A model generated the notes under the pieces. That model made no database searches. It was not told where the DNA came from and saw nothing but the letters and a program-made list of their open reading frames with translations. The position numbers and the translations under genes are program-made. From Planktotalea frisia (lineage in GTDB: Bacteria > Pseudomonadota > Alphaproteobacteria > Rhodobacterales > Rhodobacteraceae), in assembly GCF_001890925.1 (NCBI RefSeq), contig NZ_MLCB01000227.1, positions 1 through 62,448 on the forward strand: DNA of 62,448 nt. Reading direction: 5' to 3'. Of this stretch, positions 1-8,421 are shown piece by piece. How positions within the stretch are numbered: the stretch's first letter is position 1; every line of letters begins with the position of its first letter.

Positions 1-120
1 CGGATCATGCGGTTAGCTGAATCGTTCTACGGTCAGACGTCAACCCGTCAAAAGTCGGGTGCTCGAGGACTCTGTGTATAGTCATTCTTTACACAACAAA
101 TTTTTCAATTTGAAAGCCCT

Positions 121-471
121 ATGAAACGCATTCGCAGCCATCTGTTTGGGATCGACCAAGGTGAACACATCATGTTCTCGGACTACGAGAACGATGGAAA
201 GATGTGGTCAGGCAATGGCACGCGCCAGCGCAAGAAAACCATCGTGTTCTCAGAGCCTTTCGAAGCGCCACCTTCGGTCCATGTGTCAATGTCACTTATG
301 GATTTGGACAAGGAAACAAACGTGCGCTCGGACGTCTTGGCCAAGAACATCTCGACGACTGGTTTCGATCTTATCTTTCGCACATGGGGAGACACGCGCG
401 TCGCCCGCGTGCGCCTATCCTGGATCGCCATGGGCGGTTTGCGCGATGATGATGAGTGGGACGTGACTTGA
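121..471 (+). CDS. H-type lectin domain protein
   Basis: A 116-residue protein with one H-type lectin domain over most of its length (about residues 18-105). The region around VHVSMSLMDLD and the closing part with FRTWGDTRVARVRLSW are typical of the short H-lectin proteins found in Rhodobacteraceae. H-lectins bind carbohydrates such as N-acetylgalactosamine in eukaryotes; the ligand of the bacterial forms is not known to me. There is no signal peptide, so a cytoplasmic location or non-classical release is implied. The ATG at 121 follows a modest GAAAG ribosome site. Its stop lies 5 bases from the stop of the convergent gene at 477. Family assignment is fairly sure, function is not. Confidence 0.8.
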   Translation: MKRIRSHLFGIDQGEHIMFSDYENDGKMWSGNGTRQRKKTIVFSEPFEAPPSVHVSMSLMDLDKETNVRSDVLAKNISTTGFDLIFRTWGDTRVARVRLSWIAMGGLRDDDEWDVT

Positions 472-476
472 CCTAG

Positions 477-791
477 TCAGTTTGAATCCTTGGTGCCTCC
501 AGATGCCGCCAACATGCCGACAGTGATCCAAATCCCGACAGCAACTGCCGAAGTCCAAATCCAAGTGATAAGCTCAGACCAACCATCCCCGTAACAGCCA
601 AACTGCGGGTTCTCGAACCAGCATATCAAAAGTTTAACGGATAGGTATAAAGCTGAAAGAGCGAACATACTTACGACCAACAGCAAAAGCAGCGCGACCC
701 AGTCCAGCAGTTTTCTATTGACTAGGACCACGATGAATGGCGCGATTGCCAAGACAATAGAAAGACCGAGTAAGAAAACGATCACTGACAT
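477..791 (-). CDS. Small hypothetical membrane protein
   Basis: A 104-residue protein that I do not recognise. It is strongly hydrophobic, with about three membrane segments (residues 3-24, 30-55 and 70-93) and two cysteines near LLICWFENPQFGCYGDG between segments two and three. A good ribosome site (AGAGGAG) sits just upstream of the ATG on the minus strand. It lies directly downstream of prs on the same strand, so it may be co-transcribed, and it is convergent with the lectin gene. No function can be assigned. Confidence 0.6.
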   Translation of the reverse strand: MSVIVFLLGLSIVLAIAPFIVVLVNRKLLDWVALLLLLVVSMFALSALYLSVKLLICWFENPQFGCYGDGWSELITWIWTSAVAVGIWITVGMLAASGGTKDSN

Positions 792-827
792 CGCTCCTCT
801 TGTTTGCTTTTGTGAAAGGGGGCCAAT

Positions 828-1844
828 TTAAACTGTGTAAAGCCCTTCATAAATCGGACCCAAGGTCTCAACATCAAACAAAGACGATACGGATGTGCCG
901 TTCCAAATGTTTAACGTCGCTTGTGCAAACATGGGAGCCGTTGGGACGATGCGAATGTTATGGCAGGCCAAAACCGGATCAGTTGCTTGGATCGTATCCG
1001 TGATCACCAAGCTTTTCATGACAGAGTTTGTCACGCGCTCGACCGCTGGGCCGCTAAGAACACCGTGTGTGATATAAGAATGTACTTCCTTAGCACCGTT
1101 CTCAAGCAGGACTTCCGCTGCTTTGCAAAGTGTTCCTGCTGTATCGCAGATGTCGTCGACAATAATACAAGTCTTGCCTGTGACATCGCCAATAACCGTC
1201 ATTTCGGCGATCTCGCCGGGCTTTTCACGGCGCTTGTCTACGATGGACAAAGGCGCGTTGATCCGTTTGGCCAATTCACGTGCACGGGCAACTCCGCCCA
1301 CGTCAGGTGAAACGATCATCACATCATCCATCTGATCCTTGAAATGGGTCATGATATCGAGCGCAAAGATCGGCGAAGCATAAAGGTTATCCACCGGGAT
1401 ATCGAAGAAACCCTGAATTTGGGCTGCATGCAAATCCATAGTCAAAATCCGCTCAACACCGGCTTCGACCAACATGTTAGCCACCAGCTTTGCGGTAATA
1501 GGTGTGCGTGCCTTTGTGCGGCGGTCCTGACGGGCATAGCCGAAGTAGGGGATCACGGCCGTGATGCGCTGCGCAGAGGAGCGGCGCAATGCGTCCGACA
1601 TGATCAGAAGTTCCATCAGATTGTCGTTGGCAGGGTTCGACGTCGGTTGAATGATAAACACATCCTCGCCGCGCACGTTGTCGTACATTTCGACAAAAAT
1701 CTCACCGTCGTTAAAGCGCTCGACGCGGGCATCGACCAAATCGACACTCATCCCGCGATGCATCGACATGCGGCGCGCGATTGCGCTTGCGAGGGGTTTG
1801 TTTGCGTTGCCGGAAATAAGCTTGGGATCGGTAAGATTGGGCAT
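828..1844 (-). CDS. prs: Ribose-phosphate pyrophosphokinase
   Basis: Makes phosphoribosyl pyrophosphate (PRPP) from ribose 5-phosphate and ATP, the entry point for purine, pyrimidine, histidine, tryptophan and NAD synthesis; cytoplasmic. Counting from the chosen start it has 338 residues. The divalent-cation/PRPP signature [11 protein letters not shown] is at 137-147, the flexible catalytic loop with KRREKP at 204-209, and the PRPP-binding [10 protein letters not shown] at 229-238. The start at 1844 (MPNLTDPKL) is preferred over an in-frame ATG 11 codons upstream because AAGGA lies 8 bases before it and homologues begin there. Assignment is essentially certain. Confidence 0.97.
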   Translation of the reverse strand: MPNLTDPKLISGNANKPLASAIARRMSMHRGMSVDLVDARVERFNDGEIFVEMYDNVRGEDVFIIQPTSNPANDNLMELLIMSDALRRSSAQRITAVIPYFGYARQDRRTKARTPITAKLVANMLVEAGVERILTMDLHAAQIQGFFDIPVDNLYASPIFALDIMTHFKDQMDDVMIVSPDVGGVARARELAKRINAPLSIVDKRREKPGEIAEMTVIGDVTGKTCIIVDDICDTAGTLCKAAEVLLENGAKEVHSYITHGVLSGPAVERVTNSVMKSLVITDTIQATDPVLACHNIRIVPTAPMFAQATLNIWNGTSVSSLFDVETLGPIYEGLYTV

Positions 1845-1889
1845 GAGCAGGGTCCTTAGCAGCCAATTCGCGACCACAGAATCGCGAGG

Positions 1890-1917
1890 TTGACACCGCT
1901 TAACACGAGGCTACCGT
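1890..1917 (+). promoter_or_regulatory. Candidate sigma-70 promoter for the isomerase gene
   Basis: TTGACA (1890-1895), a 16-base spacer and TACCGT (1912-1917). The -35 box is perfect and the -10 box is weak. It sits in the divergent gap between prs and the gene starting at 1961. This is motif matching by eye only. Confidence 0.3.
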
Positions 1918-1960
1918 GCAGCAAAGCGCGCACCGCGCGTCATCCCCTAGGAGAAACCAA

Positions 1961-2560
1961 ATGGCTCATATTGACTACTATTTTTCGACGCTTTCGCCCT
2001 ACGCCTACCTCGCAGGCACTCGTCTTGAAGAAATCGCGGCCAAGCATGGCAAAACGGTGAATTATAAGCCGCTTGATTTGCCTGCTTTGTTTTTGCGCAC
2101 AGGTGGTCAGTTGCCTAAGGATCGCCACCCAAACCGCATGTCTTACCGCGCCCAAGAATTGCCGCGTCAGGCAAAGAAAGCGGGACTGCCGCTTAACATG
2201 AAACCCGCGTTTTGGCCAATGAACGCCGCGCCGTCCTGCTATGCAATTATCGCGGCGTCGCGTGATGGCAATGGAGACATGGGCAAATTTATCCACGCCA
2301 TTGGCCGCTCTATTTGGGTTGAGGACAAGGATGTCTCGCAAGACGATGTTGTGCGCGCGTGTCTGACTGAGGCGGGTTTTGATCCAGCTTTGGCTGATAG
2401 CGATATGATGGCATCTGCCGATACATATGCCTCAAATCTGGAAGAGGCGATCAATGCGGGCGCATTCGGCGCGCCTTTCTATATCACAGATGATGGGCAG
2501 CAATTCTGGGGCCAAGATCGCCTTGATGATCTGGATGCATACCTGTCAGGCGATCTCTAG
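1961..2560 (+). CDS. 2-hydroxychromene-2-carboxylate isomerase family protein (DsbA-like)
   Basis: A 199-residue protein of the DsbA/kappa-GST-like thioredoxin fold. In the named family it is a glutathione-dependent isomerase of naphthalene breakdown, but many marine bacteria carry a copy without that pathway and the real substrate here is unknown. The N-terminus DYYFSTLSPYAYL is the conserved strand with the active-site Ser in place of the usual CxxC. The C-terminal part NAGAFGAPFYITDDGQQFWGQDRLD is the characteristic cis-Pro and helix region. The start at 1961 follows AGGAG at good spacing. The next gene begins 3 bases after its stop, so the two are probably co-transcribed. Confidence 0.88.
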   Translation: MAHIDYYFSTLSPYAYLAGTRLEEIAAKHGKTVNYKPLDLPALFLRTGGQLPKDRHPNRMSYRAQELPRQAKKAGLPLNMKPAFWPMNAAPSCYAIIAASRDGNGDMGKFIHAIGRSIWVEDKDVSQDDVVRACLTEAGFDPALADSDMMASADTYASNLEEAINAGAFGAPFYITDDGQQFWGQDRLDDLDAYLSGDL

Positions 2561-2563
2561 ACC

Positions 2564-3376
2564 GTGGTGAAACGCGTTCTAGCAGGTCATCCGAGCAATT
2601 TGACCAGCTATGGCAATGGACCCCGAAAGGGGCTGTTGCTGCATTGCTCGCTTGCTCATGGCGGCGTCTATTCGCATATGGGGGCTGCTCTTGGCGGTGC
2701 GCTGAACCTTGTGAGTTTTGATCAACCGGGCCATGGGCGCGCGGGCGATTGGGACGGGCAGGGCGATCTGCAAGATCGTGTGACAGAAATGGCGCTGGAT
2801 TTGCTGACAGAACCCATGGATGTGATTGGGCATAGCTTTGGCGCAACCGTTGCCTTGCGGCTCGCGGTAGATCGGCCAGAAATGGTGCGCACGCTCACGG
2901 TGATTGCACCTGTTATGATGGCGATTGCAAAAGCAGATAGCCCGAAAATTGCACTAGATTTAAGCCGCGATATGGTAGGGTTTTATCAAGCCTTGCAGGA
3001 CGAACAGTTTGAAGTCGCCGCACAAATGTTCACGCAAAATTACGGCGATGGACGCCCATGGGACAGTCTGGGAAAAGAGACGCGCCAAGCTATTATAGAC
3101 CGCATACACCTGATTGGCGCAGGTGGCCGTGCCGTTAACGAAGACCACTATGATTTTATCGGCTCTGGCGCGTTCGAGCGGATCGAAGTGCCAACGCTTA
3201 TTCTAGATGGCTGCGAAAAGGGCGAAGCGATGAACGTCGTGTGCGAAGGACTTGCGCGCCGCATTCCGAACTCTATTCGCGCGCGTATCGCCAATGGTGG
3301 ACACATGGTGCCGCTGACGCGACCCGAGGCAGTCGCGCGCGAGATATTGCAGATGATCAGCCAGTCGCAAGCGTGA
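2564..3376 (+). CDS. Alpha/beta-fold hydrolase
   Basis: A 270-residue alpha/beta hydrolase. The nucleophile elbow GHSFG is near residues 88-92, an acidic residue lies in the strand LILDG near 214, and the catalytic histidine is in NGGHMVPL near 247. The substrate cannot be read from the sequence; esterase or C-C hydrolase are both possible. It starts with GTG at 2564 (or GTG at 2567), 3 bases after the isomerase stop, and the weak ribosome site suggests translational coupling. Its last 20 bases overlap the end of the convergent threonine aldolase gene. Confidence 0.85.
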   Translation: MVKRVLAGHPSNLTSYGNGPRKGLLLHCSLAHGGVYSHMGAALGGALNLVSFDQPGHGRAGDWDGQGDLQDRVTEMALDLLTEPMDVIGHSFGATVALRLAVDRPEMVRTLTVIAPVMMAIAKADSPKIALDLSRDMVGFYQALQDEQFEVAAQMFTQNYGDGRPWDSLGKETRQAIIDRIHLIGAGGRAVNEDHYDFIGSGAFERIEVPTLILDGCEKGEAMNVVCEGLARRIPNSIRARIANGGHMVPLTRPEAVAREILQMISQSQA

Positions 3377-4406
3377 TGAACTGATCTATCTGCGCTTCTG
3401 AAATCGACCAATCACACACAAGCCGACATAAAAGTGTTTCATCTGGATCATCGCCGATCAGTTCCCCTTGCATCAGATAATACACAGCGCCGCCGTCGTG
3501 CAGTCGTTTGTGTACGGCGCGTGGCATGAGCGCGAAAACCATGTTCGCGTCAGGCTCAGCAAGGAAGGAAACACCCTCGATTTGGCGCAACCCGTTGGCA
3601 AGGCGCGCCATATTTGCGTTCGCGTGGCGTGCGCTGGTCAACCAAAGATCGTCGGTGAGATAGGCTTCCATCTGCGCGGCAAGATAGCGGGTCTTCGAGA
3701 ACAAATGCGCTCCGCGTTTGCGGCGTAACTCAAATTCCCAAGTCTGTTTGGGATCAAAGAAAATGACAGCTTCGACGCCCATCAAACCATTCTTGGTTCC
3801 GCCAAAGCTCACGGCGTCAACGCCAAGTTTCCATGACATTTCAGCAGGGGTACAGTCGAGCTTTGCGAGAGCGTTGGCAAATCGCGCACCATCAAGGTGC
3901 ACTGGCAGATCAAACTCTTTCGCGACAGCAATCAATGCTTTCAGCTCATCGAGCGTGTGAACAGACCCTTTTTCGGCAACCTGCGTGATAGACACGGCAC
4001 CACGTTGCGGCCCATGCACACCGCGTGTTCCCTCGGCAGCGATGCTGGCGCGCAGATCATCAGGTGTCATCTTGTCGACGGCACAAGGTACGATCGTCAG
4101 CTTGGCACCGCCTGTGTAGAACTCAGGCGCGCTGCATTCGTCTTCATGGATATGCGCGACTGCGGAGCAAAACGCAGTCTCGAAAGGTTGGCACATGCAA
4201 GCGAGCGCCAATGAATTCGCAGCGGTTCCTGTGGACACCAAATGCACCATCGCGTCGGGCGCTTCAAATATTTCGCGGATCTGTGTACGCACGCGACCCA
4301 TCCCGTCGTCCGCACCGTAAGGCATCGCGTAGCCCTCATTTGCGCGGTTCAACGCAGTTAGAACTTCGGGGTGCACAGGACCCGCGTTGTCAGAAGCAAA
4401 AAACAT
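3357..4406 (-). CDS. ltaE: Low-specificity threonine aldolase (PLP enzyme)
   Basis: A 349-residue fold-type I PLP enzyme of the beta-eliminating lyase/threonine aldolase family, which splits L-threonine or allo-threonine into glycine and acetaldehyde. The start MFFASDNAGPVHPEV is typical. HLDGARFAN carries the PLP-contacting Asp, and SFGGTKNGLMG contains the Schiff-base lysine. The ATG shares bases with the TGA of the upstream Cys-cluster gene (TGATG), indicating coupling. In the shorter reading used here, GAGGAG lies just upstream inside the preceding gene. Its 3' end overlaps the convergent hydrolase by 20 bases. Confidence 0.9.
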   Translation of the reverse strand: MFFASDNAGPVHPEVLTALNRANEGYAMPYGADDGMGRVRTQIREIFEAPDAMVHLVSTGTAANSLALACMCQPFETAFCSAVAHIHEDECSAPEFYTGGAKLTIVPCAVDKMTPDDLRASIAAEGTRGVHGPQRGAVSITQVAEKGSVHTLDELKALIAVAKEFDLPVHLDGARFANALAKLDCTPAEMSWKLGVDAVSFGGTKNGLMGVEAVIFFDPKQTWEFELRRKRGAHLFSKTRYLAAQMEAYLTDDLWLTSARHANANMARLANGLRQIEGVSFLAEPDANMVFALMPRAVHKRLHDGGAVYYLMQGELIGDDPDETLLCRLVCDWSISEAQIDQFITLATG

Positions 4407-4879
4407 CAGAGTGGCTCCTCGATAATATGGTCTTCCCAATCGTCTTCATCGACCTCAAACTCGGGAATGGTCATGTCCTTGACCGATACTTTGGCGTCAT
4501 GCACGCTTTGGGCTGTACCCGATTTGAGCGGATGCCATGGCTCCAAGTCACGCCCCTCATAGACCAAACGATAGCCGCAGGTCTGTGGCAGCCAATAAAG
4601 ATGTTCTTTGATATTGCTCGGGGTCATTACGATACATTCAGGCACAAACTGGTGACGAATGTCATACTGCGCGCAGCGACAGGTGCTGTCATCCAGTAAA
4701 CGACAAGCGACGCGGGTCAAAGCGACTTCGCCACTGTCTTCATCCTCAAGCTTATTTAGGCAGCATTTCCCGCAACCGTCACACAGCGCTTCCCATTCTT
4801 TCTGAGACATCTGTGCCATCGTTTTGTGACGCCAGAAGTCTTTGCCAAGCCCGCTGCGCTCAATCGGATCGTCGCTCAT
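4406..4879 (-). CDS. YcgN/YkgJ-family cysteine cluster protein
   Basis: A 157-residue protein of the UPF0260/YcgN family. The CDGCGKCC motif near residues 33-40 and further cysteines (ACRLL, CRCAQYD, PECIV, CGYRL) define the zinc- or iron-chelating cluster of the family. Its biochemical role is unknown. It overlaps ribF upstream by 4 bases (ATGA) and ltaE downstream by TGATG, so ribF, this gene and ltaE form one tightly coupled run. Confidence 0.88.
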   Translation of the reverse strand: MSDDPIERSGLGKDFWRHKTMAQMSQKEWEALCDGCGKCCLNKLEDEDSGEVALTRVACRLLDDSTCRCAQYDIRHQFVPECIVMTPSNIKEHLYWLPQTCGYRLVYEGRDLEPWHPLKSGTAQSVHDAKVSVKDMTIPEFEVDEDDWEDHIIEEPL

Positions 4880-5814
4880 AAAGCGGCCAGAATGGCGCGT
4901 GATTTTACGCTGTCCGCATCCATTTGCGTGATCAATGCGTCAAGTCCGTCGAACTTTTCCTCACCACGCAAATATTCGACCAATGCAATCGAAAGGGTTG
5001 ATCCATAAAGATCACCCGTGAAGTCGAAAATAAATGTCTCAAGGTTGGGACGGTTTTCACCAAACATCGGGCGCACACCCATGGATGCAACGCCGTGGTA
5101 TTTTCCTGCGTGCGGGCCGTCTTGCACTTCTACGAGCACCGCATAGACGCCAAAGCGTGGCGGATGCAGGCCATCGATCGACATGTTTGCAGTGGGATAG
5201 CCAAGCTCACGGCCGCGCTGTTCACCGCCAATAACCATGCCCTCGATGCGATGCCAATGACCCAACATACTGGCGGCATCACGTGGTTTACCATCGGCCA
5301 ACGCTTGGCGGATACGGGTGGACGAAACTTGTCCTTGTGTGCCCTCAATCAACTCAGCGACGCTCACCCCAAAGCCTAGCTCGTCGCCAAATTTCTGCAA
5401 ATCAGCAGACTTGCCAGCACGCCCTTGACCAAAGCAGAAGTCAGCACCTACGACGACATGCTTGAGACCAAGTCCCTCATGGATCACGCGCGTTGCGAAT
5501 TCTTCGGGTGTTAAAGCGGCCAGCGCGGCGTTGAAGTTCAACTGATACAGCCGCTCAACGCCGATTTTGGCAAGTTCTGTGGCTTTTGCGGCAGGGCCCA
5601 TCAAACGGAACGGATCAGCTTGGGGCGCGAAATATGCACGCGGATGTGGATCGAAGGTGAGAACGCCACATGGAGCGCCAATCGCTTCACCAGCGTCGCG
5701 CGCGATATCAATCACCGCGCGGTGCCCTAAGTGGACACCGTCAAAATTACCAATCGCGGCGCTCGCCCCGCGATCTTCAGGATTTACGAATGTATAGTCA
5801 CGAATAATGCGCAT
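4876..5814 (-). CDS. ribF: Bifunctional riboflavin kinase/FAD synthetase
   Basis: Converts riboflavin to FMN and then FAD; cytoplasmic. The N-terminal nucleotidyltransferase domain has GNFDGVHLGH near residues 22-31 and the STRIRQAL motif near 168-175. The C-terminal riboflavin kinase domain has ELGYPTANM and the catalytic Glu in NLETFIFDF. With the start at 5814 (MRIIRDYTF) it has 312 residues, the normal family length. An upstream in-frame ATG at 5850 is less likely because the added residues are Arg-rich and unlike homologues. No good ribosome site is seen for either start. Confidence 0.95.
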   Translation of the reverse strand: MRIIRDYTFVNPEDRGASAAIGNFDGVHLGHRAVIDIARDAGEAIGAPCGVLTFDPHPRAYFAPQADPFRLMGPAAKATELAKIGVERLYQLNFNAALAALTPEEFATRVIHEGLGLKHVVVGADFCFGQGRAGKSADLQKFGDELGFGVSVAELIEGTQGQVSSTRIRQALADGKPRDAASMLGHWHRIEGMVIGGEQRGRELGYPTANMSIDGLHPPRFGVYAVLVEVQDGPHAGKYHGVASMGVRPMFGENRPNLETFIFDFTGDLYGSTLSIALVEYLRGEEKFDGLDALITQMDADSVKSRAILAAL

Positions 5815-5863
5815 GGGACTTGGCCTAGCTCGCCTTGTAAGGCGTTGCAAGTCGTGATGCGGA

Positions 5864-6307
5864 TCAGTCGAACTTGCGGCTAGGTGCCAGCACAGTGGCT
5901 TCGCCGATCAGGACTTTCTTACCGTTCACCATGCAACGACAATCCAGCTTCACGCGACGTTTTGCGTGCTCGATATCAATCACTTCGACCTCTGCATGTA
6001 CCATGTCACCGGGGCGTACAGGCGCGAGAAACTTAAGGCTCTGACCCATATAAACCGTGCCATGACCTGGCAATTGCTCACCAATCACAGCGGAAATCAG
6101 ACCGGCGGTCAGCATGCCATGGGCGATGCGCCCTTCAAAGATCGTGTCGTTGGCATAGTCATCATCAAGGTGCACAGGATTGCGATCTGTGGACACTTCA
6201 GCAAACAACTCAATATCGCGGTCGGTTACGACTTTGCGCAGATGGCGTACCATCCCCATTTCGATGTCTTCGATACAGATCGTGCCGCGCGGCATATTAT
6301 CCAACAT
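5864..6307 (-). CDS. MaoC-family hydratase/dehydratase
   Basis: A 147-residue hot-dog-fold protein of the MaoC (R-specific enoyl-CoA hydratase) family. The hydratase signature is visible: TDRNPVHLDDDYA supplies the catalytic Asp and His and IAHGML the following helix. This suggests hydration of a trans-2-enoyl-CoA, possibly for polyhydroxyalkanoate or fatty-acid metabolism; the substrate is inference. GGAGG lies 5 bases before the ATG at 6307, so the ATG four codons upstream is rejected. It follows an unusual inverted repeat at 6323-6382 and precedes ribF. Confidence 0.87.
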   Translation of the reverse strand: MLDNMPRGTICIEDIEMGMVRHLRKVVTDRDIELFAEVSTDRNPVHLDDDYANDTIFEGRIAHGMLTAGLISAVIGEQLPGHGTVYMGQSLKFLAPVRPGDMVHAEVEVIDIEHAKRRVKLDCRCMVNGKKVLIGEATVLAPSRKFD

Positions 6308-6322
6308 GAAAGCCTCCAAAGG

Positions 6323-6382
6323 TTTGCAAAGTAATAAACGAGCGCCCTGATGGGCAATCTTGAAACTTTATTACTTTGCAAA
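6323..6382. repeat. Long perfect inverted repeat upstream of the MaoC gene
   Basis: Two perfect 16-base arms, 6323-6338 and 6367-6382, are exact reverse complements (arm: TTTGCAAAGTAATAAA). They flank a 28-base centre that itself contains GCCC-TGAT-GGGC (6344-6355). Each arm also contains the self-palindrome TTTGCAAA. The proximal arm ends 16 bases before the MaoC start. It could be a paired operator, a cruciform or hairpin attenuator, or a small non-autonomous repeat. The arms are AT-rich and no T-run follows, so a simple terminator is less likely. Confidence 0.85.
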
Positions 6383-6407
6383 TGCAGCAATTGGCAAGTG
6401 AAAACTG

Positions 6408-7280
6408 CTAGCGTAGATAACCAATCGAATAAGTTGGGGCCGATTGTTCCTTTGTTAGATAGCTTTCCAGTGCTTTTGCGTCAGGATCATTGACGGTTTT
6501 CGTCTCTTCTCGCGCCAAACCACCGGTGATGAATAGAGAATCGATATCCTCACCCATCGCGCCAGCAACGTCCGTGAGAACGCCATCGCCAATCGCCAAG
6601 ATACGATCATCCGCAATCGGCTTGCCAAGTGCACTTAGGCGACGACGGGCCAAATCGTAGATCGGTGGATGTGGCTTACCAAAATAGAGGCTTTCACCAC
6701 CCATTTCAGTGTAAAGTGCCGCCAAAGCTCCGGCACACCACTCACGTGTCTCGCCGCGATCCACAACGAGATCAGGGTTTGCGCAGAGCAGCTTCAATCC
6801 CTTTTGCTTGGCCAGTAAAAACTCAGGACGCATCAGAGCTGGATCCGCCATTGGATCAAACGGACCAAGGCACACAATGCCTTCCGCCTCATCCAAAGGA
6901 ACTTGTGTGATGTTTACAGGGTCTTCCACCAGATCGAGGGGTTTGAAGAAACTTTGATCGCGCCCTTCGCCGATGAAATACACTTTCTCACCAACGGCAC
7001 CGCGAAACATTGCGGATCGCGCCGAATCGCCAGAAGTCGCAATCGTGTCCCAAGCATCCTCGGGCACACCAAAGTGAACGAGCTGCTTTTTGACGCCAGC
7101 ACGTGGACGCGGCGCGTTCGTCACCAGAACAACTTTGCCTCCGCTCGCACGATAAGTTTGCAAAGCTGCGACCGCTTCAGGCATCGCTTTCACACCATTA
7201 TGCACGCAGCCCCAAAGGTCTACAAACAGCGCATCATATTGATGGGAGATTTCGGCAAGGGTGGAAACGATACGACTCAT
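6408..7280 (-). CDS. TIGR01459-type HAD hydrolase (class IIA)
   Basis: A 290-residue member of the HAD superfamily, subfamily IIA, like NagD and 4-nitrophenylphosphatase. The nucleophile motif DALFVDLWGCVHNG is near residues 16-29, motif II is VTNAPRPR, the lysine motif is FGKPHPPIYDLA, and the metal motif is GDGVLTDVAGA. It is expected to be a Mg-dependent sugar- or nucleotide-phosphate phosphatase; the natural substrate is unknown. This subtype is common in alphaproteobacteria. It lies between the ppaC terminator region and the 6323-6382 inverted repeat. Confidence 0.9.
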   Translation of the reverse strand: MSRIVSTLAEISHQYDALFVDLWGCVHNGVKAMPEAVAALQTYRASGGKVVLVTNAPRPRAGVKKQLVHFGVPEDAWDTIATSGDSARSAMFRGAVGEKVYFIGEGRDQSFFKPLDLVEDPVNITQVPLDEAEGIVCLGPFDPMADPALMRPEFLLAKQKGLKLLCANPDLVVDRGETREWCAGALAALYTEMGGESLYFGKPHPPIYDLARRRLSALGKPIADDRILAIGDGVLTDVAGAMGEDIDSLFITGGLAREETKTVNDPDAKALESYLTKEQSAPTYSIGYLR

Positions 7281-7340
7281 AAGTGCGCCTCAAAGTGATT
7301 TCACTCTCTAGCTACACGAAGGAGCGCAAAAACGGCACCC

Positions 7341-7380
7341 TTCCTCTCTTCAAAAATATCCCCGCCGGAGGCAAGCCAAA
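7341..7380 (-). repeat. Intergenic GCCTCCGGCGG repeat after the ppaC terminator
   Basis: On the minus strand this stretch reads GCTTGCCTCCGGCGGGG followed by ATATTTTTGAAGAGAGG. It shares the GCCTCCGGCGG core with the element at 21598-21635. It follows the ppaC terminator hairpin directly. I recall this as a terminator-associated repeat of Rhodobacteraceae genomes, which I cannot verify here. Confidence 0.5.
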
Positions 7381-7408
7381 TAATAAAGCGCGCGCCTTTT
7401 GGGCGCGC
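7380..7408 (-). terminator. Rho-independent terminator of ppaC
   Basis: On the minus strand, GCGCGCC-CAAAA-GGCGCGC (7408-7390) forms a 7-base-pair GC stem with a 5-base loop, followed by the T-rich tail GCTTTATTATTT. It lies 14 bases after the ppaC stop. Confidence 0.75.
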
Positions 7409-7422
7409 ACAATTCTGTCAGC

Positions 7423-8343
7423 TCAAACTTTGAGGTTCGGAATGATTTGCTTTTTCCGGCTGACCACGCCTTCAAGAACAATGGTGTCGCCGCTAGCCTC
7501 AGCGCCAAAAGACTTCGACGCAACTGATTTCACCAAGTCATTCGGGACCAAAAGCGTGCTTTGTTCGTTGAGAATATCCACAACAAACAGCAGAACCTGA
7601 TCCACACCGTCCTCGGAGGCGACAGTTTTCATCGTCTCCATCAAGCTCGCTTTGCGATCCAGAACCGTCGCGGGTGATGTTGTCTCAAGTACAGAGACAC
7701 GGAACTTAGTGCCATCAACAGCGTATTCCTTGGAATCCATGCGCAACAATTCGGCGTCAGAAAAGCTAGAGACATCGGACTTCGCTGCGAACATCTCAGC
7801 CGCATAGGACGGGATGTCGATGCCGAGCGTTGTGGCCAGACTTTCAGCAACAGCGCGGTCATGCGGAGTTGTTGTCGGGCTGCGGAATTCAAGCGTGTCG
7901 GACAAGATGCACGTCAGCGCAGCACCCTTCAAGGCGTCGGGCATTTTGGCGACATCGTCGCCCATCAAGTCGTGCATGATGGTGGCTGTGCAGGCCAAAG
8001 GTTTGATCGTGATGTCGATTGGGCCTTTGGTGGTCAAGCCGCCGATAAGTGCGTGGTGATCGATGATCGCTTGTAGGTCTGCGTCGTTGATGGATGCAGG
8101 CAATTCGGCTGGATTGTTTGTGTCCACGACGACGCAAGGCGCGCCAGCCTCTACGTCTGCGATGATCGCAGGTTTGTCCAAATTCCAACGTTCGAGCATG
8201 AACGCTGCTTCGGTATTTGGCTCGCCCAGCAGTTTTGCTTGTGCTGGCGTGCCTTTGATCTCGGAGAGGTACCAAGCCCAGATGAGTGGCGATCCTGTGC
8301 TGTCTGTGTCGGGGGATTTATGGCCAAAAACCTGAATTGTCAT
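7423..8343 (-). CDS. ppaC: Manganese-dependent inorganic pyrophosphatase
   Basis: A family II (DHH) pyrophosphatase that hydrolyses PPi to two phosphates and drives biosynthetic reactions. The 306-residue length fits the family. The metal motifs are GHKSPDTDS near residues 7-15, VVDTNNPAEL, and DHH in AIIDHHALIGGL near 94-105. The C-terminal DHHA2 domain ends with the substrate-binding SRKKQIIP. AGGAC lies 9 bases before the ATG. It has its own promoter candidate and terminator, so it is probably monocistronic. Confidence 0.95.
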   Translation of the reverse strand: MTIQVFGHKSPDTDSTGSPLIWAWYLSEIKGTPAQAKLLGEPNTEAAFMLERWNLDKPAIIADVEAGAPCVVVDTNNPAELPASINDADLQAIIDHHALIGGLTTKGPIDITIKPLACTATIMHDLMGDDVAKMPDALKGAALTCILSDTLEFRSPTTTPHDRAVAESLATTLGIDIPSYAAEMFAAKSDVSSFSDAELLRMDSKEYAVDGTKFRVSVLETTSPATVLDRKASLMETMKTVASEDGVDQVLLFVVDILNEQSTLLVPNDLVKSVASKSFGAEASGDTIVLEGVVSRKKQIIPNLKV

Positions 8344-8378
8344 GTCGTGCGTCCTGTCTCTGAAATGCGTTTGCGCGC

Positions 8379-8406
8379 CTTATAACAGGCGTAAAATGAA
8401 AGTCAC
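8379..8406 (-). promoter_or_regulatory. Candidate promoter for ppaC
   Basis: On the minus strand GTGACT (8406-8401), a 16-base spacer and TATAAG (8384-8379) lie 35 bases before the ppaC start. Each box matches the sigma-70 consensus at 4-5 of 6 positions. By-eye assignment. Confidence 0.3.
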
Positions 8407-8421
8407 CCGTGCCAAATTGGC

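Noticed and set aside
1-81. Open frame running from the window edge to a TAG at 79-81, possibly the tail of an upstream gene
   Set aside because: Only 26 codons with no recognisable similarity; other frames close early. It cannot be told from chance. A hairpin ACCCG/CGGGT (43-60) is too weak to call.
1344-1859. 171-codon plus-strand frame opposite prs
   Set aside because: Antisense to a certain gene, composition is that of a codon-mirrored frame, and no ribosome site or family resemblance.
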